Source: CAYFJO01 sp964343305
GTDB lineage: Bacteria > Planctomycetota > Planctomycetia > Pirellulales > Pirellulaceae
DNA: 27,966 nucleotides
Reading direction: 5' to 3'
Assembly: GCA_964343305.1 (NCBI GenBank)
Contig: CAYFJO010000103.1
Span: 1 to 27,966, forward strand
This document shows positions 15,820 through 21,921 of the stretch, piece by piece; position 1 is the first letter of the stretch; the number at the start of each line of letters is the position of its first letter. The translations under genes and the position numbers were made by a program. A model generated the notes under the pieces. It ran no database searches, was not told where the DNA came from, and saw only the letters and a list, made by a program, of their open reading frames with translations.

Positions 15820-17745
15820 ATGGACTTAGCAACCAAGAATCCGAACTCTGAATTAACTGGAACCGGTGCAAACATCACAAGAAAGGCGATGGATGCTCCG
15901 TCGGTCGCTGAATTCCTGGCGGCGTCAATGTCGTCAATTCGGGACACTTTGAGTGCCCATTATGTCGCAGTTGTCCGAGCCAGAAAAGGGAACTGGGAGA
16001 CGCTTGGTGAAGACGGCTCATATGCAGCGCCGCTTCCGTACGAGTTGCTTGCGGAGGCACTAGATCGCGAGGGATTTGTTGATGGGGGCAGTTGGTTGGT
16101 GGCCCCGCTGAAACTGCAAAGTTCCGGACGCGAATTCTTGCTCGTGTCCGCAAGCGATCCAGTGGAGTCGACGGCTGATTCAGTCGATGTGCTGGCCGCA
16201 AGTCTTTGCGATGGCCTGGGCAGCGTTCGCGCTCGTCTCAAGACCCAGCGACGCGTGGTCCGACTGGAATCGATTCTGGAAATCGCTGCCGGCTGGAATC
16301 GAGCACAGGATATGGATTCGTTACTCACAAAGATGGCCGAGACGGCCACTCTTCGATTGGAGGCCGAGCGGGCCAGCATTTTCCTGTGGGACCGATCTCA
16401 GAAGACACTGATTGGTCGCCCGGCGCTTGGCGTTGAAGGACAGGAATTGTGCATTGCCGAAGACGCGGGTGTCGTTGGTCAAGTGATTCAGACTGGGCAA
16501 TCGCGTCGTGTCGATGCGGACGTGAGTGAAGATCAAGCCGAGATCGACCGCGGTGTTGATAACCAACTTGGTTTTCAAACAAAGTCGCTTTTGTGTGTCC
16601 CGTTGTGTGGACGCGACGGAGAATTGTTTGGCGCGTTTGAAGTCATCAACAAGCAAGAAGGGAATTTCACGGATGAAGACGAGGAGGCATTGACGGAGTT
16701 GGCGACGCACGCGGCAATTGCGTTGGAGAATACACACGAGCGCGAGCAACTTCTGAAGGCGCGCAACCAGATGGCCGACCAGGCTGCCGAACGCGTCCGC
16801 TTGATCGGCGACTGTCCAGCGATCGAAGCGCTTCGATCCACGCTTCGGCGTGTGGCGAACACCGATTTGGCAATTCTCATCCTCGGCGAGAATGGAACGG
16901 GCAAAGAGGTGGTCAGCCAACTAATCCACTACTGGAGTTCGCGACGCAACGAACCGTTTGTGGCGGTCAACTGCGCGGCGCTAACCGAGACGCTGTTGGA
17001 AAGCGAACTGTTCGGCCACGAAAAAGGAGCTTTCACGGACGCGCACGAAAGCCGTCAGGGCAAGTTCGAACTGGCGACCGGCGGCACGTTATTCCTCGAT
17101 GAAATTGGCGAAATGAGCCTGAGTGGTCAGGCCAAACTCTTGCGTGTGCTGGAAGAAAAGGTCGTGGTAAGGGTTGGTGGCTCGACGTCGATTCACACGG
17201 ATGCCCGAGTCATCGCCGCCACGAACCAGGATCTGGCGGCCATGGTGCGTGAGCGAAGTTTCCGCGAGGATCTGTTCTTCCGGTTGAATGTTGTGACGAT
17301 GGAACTGCCGCCGCTTCGAGACCGCGGCGATGATGTGCTGTTGCTGGCCGATCATTTTCTGAAAGGGTTTTCAGCCAAGGCACGCAGGCGTGCTCCCAAA
17401 TTTACTGCCGCCGCGCGAAAGAGGCTCGTGGGCCATTCGTGGCCGGGCAATATCCGCGAGTTGCGCAACTTGATGGAACGGTTGGCTTACCTGTCCCAGG
17501 AAGACAAGATCGATGCCGCCGATCTGGCGTTTGTCTTGTCGGATCAGGATCCATCGACGGCTCTGATGTCGTTGGACTTGACGCTGAACGATGCGACACG
17601 AGCGTTTCAGGTCGAGTACATCAAGAAGCAAATCGAACGAGCCCGCAACAATATGACAGAGGCGGCCAAGCGTCTGGGACTTCACCGATCGAATTTGTAT
17701 CGCAAGATGAGGCAATTGAATATGCCCACGACAGAAGAAGAGTGA
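15820..17745 (+). CDS. GAF-domain sigma-54-dependent transcriptional activator
   Basis: A 641-residue bacterial enhancer-binding protein. Residues ~30-135 form a degenerate sensor-like domain, a helical linker follows (~135-165), and ~165-305 is a GAF domain (ASIFLWDRSQKTLIGRPALG, SLLCVPLCGRDGELFGAFEVINK). The AAA+ domain has Walker A GENGTGKE (356-363), the sigma-54-contact loop as GAFTDA (403-408) instead of GAFTGA, Walker B TLFLDEIGE (423-431), arginine fingers in FREDLFFRLN (481-490) and the WPGNIRELRN sensor II block (541-550). A Fis-type helix-turn-helix (NMTEAAKRLGLHRSNLYRKM, 611-630) ends it. With no receiver domain, the GAF ligand is the likely signal. It has its own promoter and terminator and is divergent from fabI. 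Targets are unknown; no convincing -24/-12 site was found in the window. Confidence 0.94.
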   Translation: MDLATKNPNSELTGTGANITRKAMDAPSVAEFLAASMSSIRDTLSAHYVAVVRARKGNWETLGEDGSYAAPLPYELLAEALDREGFVDGGSWLVAPLKLQSSGREFLLVSASDPVESTADSVDVLAASLCDGLGSVRARLKTQRRVVRLESILEIAAGWNRAQDMDSLLTKMAETATLRLEAERASIFLWDRSQKTLIGRPALGVEGQELCIAEDAGVVGQVIQTGQSRRVDADVSEDQAEIDRGVDNQLGFQTKSLLCVPLCGRDGELFGAFEVINKQEGNFTDEDEEALTELATHAAIALENTHEREQLLKARNQMADQAAERVRLIGDCPAIEALRSTLRRVANTDLAILILGENGTGKEVVSQLIHYWSSRRNEPFVAVNCAALTETLLESELFGHEKGAFTDAHESRQGKFELATGGTLFLDEIGEMSLSGQAKLLRVLEEKVVVRVGGSTSIHTDARVIAATNQDLAAMVRERSFREDLFFRLNVVTMELPPLRDRGDDVLLLADHFLKGFSAKARRRAPKFTAAARKRLVGHSWPGNIRELRNLMERLAYLSQEDKIDAADLAFVLSDQDPSTALMSLDLTLNDATRAFQVEYIKKQIERARNNMTEAAKRLGLHRSNLYRKMRQLNMPTTEEE

Positions 17746-17795
17746 CCTGGCTGCGCCTGAATTCGACCGCTGTATTCACTTGCAATCCACAGAAA

Positions 17796-17837
17796 AACGA
17801 GCCCAGCTCAACACGGAGCATGGGCTCGTTCTCTTTT
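17796..17837 (+). terminator. Rho-independent terminator of the activator gene
   Basis: Outer ten-base arms aacgagccca (17796-17805) and tgggctcgtt (17821-17830) are continued by inner arms gctc/gagc with one bulged A and a six-base loop. The sequence ctctttt follows. It lies about 50 bases after the stop. Confidence 0.88.
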
Positions 17838-17880
17838 GTCGAAAGTGCAGCCTACCATCCCTGGCATGCCGCGGATTCTT

Positions 17881-18017
17881 ACTAGTGATTTGTCAAAGTG
17901 AAAAGTTGGGGTGCCACTGGCTCTGCCAGTGCTTCGCGAGTACTAACACCATCAGGATTAGCACTGGCAGAGCCAGTGGCACACGATCCCAAAACTGAAA
18001 GTTGACAAAGCACTAGT
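17881..18017. repeat. REP/BIME-like palindromic element
   Basis: A 137-base imperfect palindrome. The outer ends match: ACTAGTGATTTGTCAA at 17881-17896 versus ACTAGTGCTTTGTCAA read on the other strand from 18017. Inside, two perfect 23-base inverted arms (17911-17933 and 17960-17982) are separated by 26 bases. Each arm is itself a hairpin: cactggctctgccagtg and its complement, with 7-base stems and a 3-base loop. So the DNA can fold as one long hairpin or as two small ones, as in BIME elements built from inverted REP units. I recall that the cactggctctgccagtg core is widespread in Pirellulaceae intergenic regions. The right end overlaps the stop codon of the Cys-rich gene. Confidence 0.85.
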
Positions 18018-18564
18018 CGTTGTACAACACTTTCACCACGCGCGATTTCCACCAACCCTCGCGATAGCTGGCGTCGCCTGGTGCGAAGGGCGGAGCTTCC
18101 GGTGGTGTATCCTCGATCGGCGGTGCAATGTCAGGACCGTCTTCCGCCGAGTATTCGGTCGGCTCGCCGCCGCCGTCACAGCCGCATCCGCCGTCGCAAC
18201 CGCAGGTTGAGTCACAACAGGCTGTGTCACAACCACAGCACTTGTTGCAACGACAATGATGAAGGCGACTGAGAATCGTTTGAATCAGCGAAACGCGTTT
18301 TTTGCAACACGCAGGCTCGCAGCCACAGCTCGTGTCGCAACCGCACGAGTCGTCGCAACCGCACGAGTCGTCGCAACCACAAGTTGGATCATCGCAACCA
18401 CAGTCGTCGTCACATCCGCAGTTTGCACAGCATGACGGTGTTGAGCAACAGTCGCAACTCGCGCCCTTCATGCCTAACATTTTGTTCAACAGTTCAAAAC
18501 CGAAACTGTGGGTTGAGAGGCCGGCGCTCAAGACAAGCGCAGCGGCAAACATGTGCCACTTCAT
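18013..18564 (-). CDS. Cysteine-rich secreted repeat protein
   Basis: A 183-residue protein with a signal peptide (MKWHMFAAALVLSAGLSTHS). The mature part carries 30 cysteines, mostly in CGCDDS/CGCD-type repeats, in two clusters separated by a basic helix (KKRVSLIQTILSRLHHCRC). A Pro/Glu-rich acidic stretch (EDGPDIAPPIEDTPPEAPP) and a conserved-looking end (YREGWWKSRVVKVLY) follow. The many CxC and CC pairs separated by Asp suggest metal binding or dense disulfide cross-linking; planctomycetes are known for cysteine-rich wall and surface proteins. I cannot name a family. The start at 18564 is supported by aaggag nine bases upstream and by the signal peptide. The TAG stop (18013-18015) lies inside the right end of the palindromic element. 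DNA repeats of about 18 bases underlie the CGCDDS units. Confidence 0.82.
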   Translation of the reverse strand: MKWHMFAAALVLSAGLSTHSFGFELLNKMLGMKGASCDCCSTPSCCANCGCDDDCGCDDPTCGCDDSCGCDDSCGCDTSCGCEPACCKKRVSLIQTILSRLHHCRCNKCCGCDTACCDSTCGCDGGCGCDGGGEPTEYSAEDGPDIAPPIEDTPPEAPPFAPGDASYREGWWKSRVVKVLYND

Positions 18565-18907
18565 CGAAGCATTCTCCTTGTTCGAAAGGCACCCAATGCT
18601 CGAGGAACTTTGTCTTCGCGAATCCGCGCACTGGCTTGGCGTCTTGCCGCGCGAGGTGCGCAAATGCACGAGTGGAAAGACGGCGAGTTCGTCAGGCAGA
18701 TGGGAGTAGGGTAGGGCTAGATTGGGTGGAGTTCACCGAACACGCTGAGTGTCCGATCCAATCGCAACACAATCGGTAACGATTGTCACCAATGTGCCGT
18801 GTATTAATCCTATCGGCGGTGCAGCACTCCGACTTTGACGAATGTGCCGGAATTTTAGATGTTCCGGGTCGAATAGAATTCACGGGTTTTAACGTTGTCA
18901 TCGAGGC
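18565..18907. other. Intergenic region between Cys-rich gene and DUF1549 remnant
   Basis: About 340 bases that should carry the Cys-rich gene promoter (minus strand) and whatever drove the now broken DUF1549 gene (plus strand). I see no gene, terminator or tRNA. A TTGACG hexamer at 18835-18840 has no well-placed -10 partner. The near-palindrome ggtaac-gatt-gtcacc at 18775-18790 is short and of uncertain meaning. Confidence 0.35.
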
Positions 18908-19141
18908 ATGCTCCCAAATAATCAGCGTGCTTTCCGCTTCTCGGTGGTCTTTACACTCACCATGCTGACCACTTTGCCCGCGGCCAGCGCTCAATCGCTG
19001 CACGAAACGATCGACAAGCACATCGCGGACGGTGCAGGTGGAGCTTTGTCGATCCCTGCGGACGATAGCGAGTTTTTGCAACGTGGTTATTTGGATTTGG
19101 CTGGTAAACTCCCGTCGGCTGAATTCCGCTCCAACCATTGA
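18908..19141 (+). pseudogene. Truncated DUF1549 (planctomycete cytochrome-type) gene, 5' remnant
   Basis: The 77-residue frame opens with a signal peptide (FRFSVVFTLTMLTTLPAASAQS) and continues LHETIDKHIADG, then PADDSEFLQRGYLDLAGKLPSAE. This is the beginning of a DUF1549 protein: the family reads ID-x-x-I at this point and then ADD-x-x-FLRR-x-YLDL-x-G-x-x-P. The family is normally several hundred residues long, with DUF1549, DUF1553 and often haem or lectin-like parts, but here it stops a few residues after the P-S motif. The stop is five bases from the end of the convergent DUF1501 gene. DUF1549 and DUF1501 genes usually stand in tandem on one strand as a pair, so a deletion joined to an inversion best explains the arrangement. 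It is probably non-functional. Confidence 0.75.
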
Positions 19142-19146
19142 TCGAA

Positions 19147-20442
19147 TCATGCGAACAGGTCGTTGATGATTCGACCTTCTGGGACCAACATCGCCGGACG
19201 ACCAGTCGTGGTGAGATACTCTTTGTGATGGTCGATGCCCAGCGAGCGATAAATGGACGCCGCGATGTCGTCGGGCGTGATGTCGGTGGCGTCGTCGGGA
19301 CTCGTCGCGCCTGCGTCTGTGCCACCGATGATCTGGGATGTTTTGACTCCGCCGCCGGCGAACAATGACCAATTGACTCGCGGGTAGTGGTCGCGGCCGG
19401 TGTGAACGTTGATCTTCGGGGTACGGCCGAACTCCCCCATGCAGACAACAAGCGTACGATCCAACAGACCCTTTTCGGTCATGGCGGTGATCAACGCGTG
19501 AATCCCCGCATCAAACGACGGCAGCAATTTGTTCTTCAGGTTCGCGAAATTGTCAAAGTGCGTATCCCAGCCTTGGTTGGTGACGGTGACGAACTTGACG
19601 CCGTATTCGATCAGTCGCATCGACAAGAGCAAGCTTTGACTGAGTTCGTCCGCGGCGAACAGTTTTTGGATCGACGCCGGTTCCTGGCTGACGTCAAACG
19701 CGGCACGGGCTCGTTTGGACGTGATCATCTCGTGCGCCTTGAGGCCGAATTTGTTGAGAGCCTCGAGCAGTTGGCTGTTCTTTTCCAAGCTGGCGAACGT
19801 ATTGTCGATTTTCTTCAAAAGCTCCTGACGGCGATTCACTTTTTCCAGCGTCAGGCCTTCCGACAATGTCACTCCGCGCACTTCGAACGGCTGCCCTGGC
19901 TTGGGCACAGCGCTTGTTTTCAGTGGAGCATAGGAGTCGCCCATGTAGCCTGCATTCCACTCCGTGGCGGGAACAGCGACATACGGCGGCAAATCGGGGT
20001 AGCCAGGCAATTCCTTGCTGACGACGGAGCCGAGCGATGGATAGATCAACGCGGGGCCTGGACGGTTGCCCGTCGAGATCCATGATTGGCCTTGCGGATG
20101 AGCGCCGGCCGTATGATGAATCCCACGAATCAGAGCAAACCGATCGGCGACGGTCGCGAGCTTGGGCAAGTGTTCACAGGTTTGTAGACCCGCGAGATTC
20201 GAATCGATCGGTTTAAACTCTCCCCGTGTTTCCTCGGGACCCTCGGGTTTCATGTCCAGCGTGTCTTGATGGGCCGGGCCGCCGCCAAGATTGATGAACA
20301 GACACGAATCGGCCGTCGACTTGTTGGTTTCGTTCGCAGCGGCAAGTTGCAGATAATTTGCCAGTGTCAAGCCAGTTCCACCCATCACGCCCAGACGCAC
20401 AAAATCGCGCCGCGTGATGCCGTCGCAGAAAGTTGATTTCAT
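19147..20442 (-). CDS. Tat-exported DUF1501 protein
   Basis: A 431-residue member of the DUF1501 family, a sulfatase/alkaline-phosphatase-fold relative abundant in planctomycetes; its substrate is not established. A twin-arginine signal (TRRDFVRLGVMGGTGLTLANYL, arginines 11-12) directs Tat export. Family blocks are all present: LFINLGGGPAHQDTLDMKPEGPEE, PKLATVADRFALIRGIHH, HPQGQSWISTGNRPGP, YPSLGSVVSKELPG, NQGWDTHFDN, VVCMGEFGRTPKIN, GRDHYPRVNWSLFAGGGV and the C-terminal LVPEGRIINDLFA. The protein appears complete. The start at 20442 matches the Tat signal and has aaggaaaa upstream. Its usual DUF1549 partner is present only as a remnant on the opposite strand. Confidence 0.92.
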   Translation of the reverse strand: MKSTFCDGITRRDFVRLGVMGGTGLTLANYLQLAAANETNKSTADSCLFINLGGGPAHQDTLDMKPEGPEETRGEFKPIDSNLAGLQTCEHLPKLATVADRFALIRGIHHTAGAHPQGQSWISTGNRPGPALIYPSLGSVVSKELPGYPDLPPYVAVPATEWNAGYMGDSYAPLKTSAVPKPGQPFEVRGVTLSEGLTLEKVNRRQELLKKIDNTFASLEKNSQLLEALNKFGLKAHEMITSKRARAAFDVSQEPASIQKLFAADELSQSLLLSMRLIEYGVKFVTVTNQGWDTHFDNFANLKNKLLPSFDAGIHALITAMTEKGLLDRTLVVCMGEFGRTPKINVHTGRDHYPRVNWSLFAGGGVKTSQIIGGTDAGATSPDDATDITPDDIAASIYRSLGIDHHKEYLTTTGRPAMLVPEGRIINDLFA

Positions 20443-20811
20443 CGTGTGTTTTCCTTCGTCTTCATCAAGGAGGGCCGCTGAAGGCACAGTATAGTAAATG
20501 TGCGTTCAAAAGTCTCAACCGATTCGCCAAAGCCGGCCGTCACTGCCCGTGCAATCAGGCGAATCAGCACATTCGTTCAGGCCGTGGCTGGCACACACTC
20601 TTCACCCAGCGTTAAAAAGTCACCGGACCCGCTCTCTCGGTCGATTCGTGACCTATGTTTACTAATGAACGATTGTGCGTAGGTCTCACTTCCGCAGATC
20701 CCGGTTCGGTTCACGAACCACCAGACACTCGCCAGTCGTTCATCCCTGGATTTTCACTTCGCCCATTCGGGTGAAACACAATACCAAACACTTCATCGGA
20801 CTTTCAAAGCC
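20443..20811. other. Divergent intergenic region upstream of the Tad-like genes
   Basis: Nearly 370 bases between the DUF1501 start and the first TadE gene. No gene is visible. On the minus strand TTGAGA (20513-20518) with TACTAT (20491-20496) at 16-base spacing is a modest promoter candidate for DUF1501. Eight-base inverted copies gattcgcc / ggcgaatc occur at 20521-20528 and 20558-20565. A twelve-base palindrome, ggttcacgaacc, at 20708-20719 lies about 90 bases before the TadE start and may be an operator. All are weak. Confidence 0.35.
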
Positions 20812-21279
20812 ATGTCTCGAAAAAGGCGGCTACAACGACGTGGAACCACGGCAGTGGAAGCAGCCATCGTTCTGCCAATTTTCCTCGTCTTCCTGATTTC
20901 GCTGATGGAGTATGGCCGGATGGTGATGATGGACAACGCGCTGACAGCCGCGTGTCGTCAGGCCGCTCGATATGGCGCGACCGAAGGCGTGTCAACCAGC
21001 GATGTGACCACTCGTGTGCAGGACATCCTCGACTCGACGATGGATATCGAACAGTTGTCCGTGCTTGTCAAAGACGCCAGCGTGTTCGATAGCGGCGGCG
21101 AAATCCCACTGGACACCGAAGCCATTGATAACATGTCGAATTTGGAATTGGGCAGTTCCGACTCGCGACAGCTTTTTTGCGTTCATGCGTCCGTCGCCTA
21201 CAACAACGTGGCCATGCTGCCATTGCCGTTTACATCAGGAGTTGTGTTGACTGGCACGTCCTATATGCGGCACGAGTAA
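20812..21279 (+). CDS. TadE-family pilus-like/pseudopilin protein
   Basis: A 155-residue TadE-type protein. A basic start (MSRKRRLQRRG) is followed by the family signature TTAVEAAIVLPIFLVFLISLMEYGRM, where the G and the downstream Glu mark a prepilin-like cleavage and membrane segment, and by AACRQAARYGATEG, the typical helix after the membrane part. The rest is an extracytoplasmic domain with VQDILDSTMDIEQLSV and a beta-rich end. TadE proteins are minor components or secreted partners of Tad/Flp surface structures. It is first of three related genes on the same strand, 54 bases before the second. The ribosome site is weak. Confidence 0.87.
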   Translation: MSRKRRLQRRGTTAVEAAIVLPIFLVFLISLMEYGRMVMMDNALTAACRQAARYGATEGVSTSDVTTRVQDILDSTMDIEQLSVLVKDASVFDSGGEIPLDTEAIDNMSNLELGSSDSRQLFCVHASVAYNNVAMLPLPFTSGVVLTGTSYMRHE

Positions 21280-21333
21280 GTCAACACAAAAACACCGCCC
21301 CCCAATAATTCATCTGCTCTGAGGAACAACGTC

Positions 21334-21819
21334 ATGCGAAAGAAACGAAGGACAGCGAGAGACAACAATCGACAGGGTGCCGTCTCCGTCGAATTTGCCT
21401 TTGTCATGCCGGTCTTCATCATCATTCTGGCTGGAATTGTCCAGGCCAGCAGTTTGATTGAAACCAGCAATCAAATGTCGATGGCCGTCCGAGAAGGAGC
21501 ACGTGTGGCGGCGATGGACCACAGCGGCATTGTCAGCGCTGGCCAAACAACCAATCAAAAGGTCGAGCAAGACATCCGCAACTATCTGAAATCGGCCGGC
21601 CTGCCTTATGAAGCGGAAGATGTCGATGTCATCATTGCCGACAAGGACGATCCGGACACACCGTTCGATTTGGACGACCCCAACAACAACTATGAATTGT
21701 TTCAAATCCGTATCGAAATCCCCTATGACGAAGTTGGTTGGGCACCGCCTGGTTATGAAGAATCCGCGCTTGCCGCAACCGTCACGTTTCGCAACTCGCG
21801 AGCCACGCTCGTCCAATAA
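21334..21819 (+). CDS. Second TadE-family protein
   Basis: A 161-residue paralogue-type TadE protein: basic start (MRKKRRTARDNNRQG), signature AVSVEFAFVMPVFIIILAGIVQASSLIE with the conserved Glu, and the helix MSMAVREGARVAAMD. The C-terminal half is acidic (DVDVIIADKDDPDTPFDLDD) and ends in a beta-rich PYDEVGWAPP-type segment. The ribosome site is gagga before ATG. It lies between the first TadE gene and the vWA/TadG-like gene. Together they look like a set of surface pseudopilins, but no secretion ATPase, prepilin peptidase or outer-membrane secretin gene lies in the window, so the transport machinery must be elsewhere. Confidence 0.87.
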   Translation: MRKKRRTARDNNRQGAVSVEFAFVMPVFIIILAGIVQASSLIETSNQMSMAVREGARVAAMDHSGIVSAGQTTNQKVEQDIRNYLKSAGLPYEAEDVDVIIADKDDPDTPFDLDDPNNNYELFQIRIEIPYDEVGWAPPGYEESALAATVTFRNSRATLVQ

Positions 21820-21921
21820 CCCTACGCCAGGACTTCTGAAGTTTCGGAAAGCTTCGAAAGTCTGAACCTTGACCATCTCCACTTTCAGCATCTCATCTCA
21901 ATCGTATTCGGGAGTCACACC

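Noticed and set aside
19125..19160. Frame-shifted reading IDRIM after the DUF1549 remnant, resembling the IDR motif of the family
   Set aside because: Only five residues, overlapping the DUF1501 stop region; too short to claim as a continuation of the broken gene.
20580..20640. Possible sigma-54 promoter (tggcac followed by cttc) upstream of the Tad-like genes
   Set aside because: The -12 element lacks the GC pair at the required spacing; the match does not exceed chance.
21820..21921. Hairpin between the second TadE gene and the vWA gene
   Set aside because: The pairing (gaag/cttc with mismatches) is weak and no T tract follows, so it is not called a terminator or attenuator.
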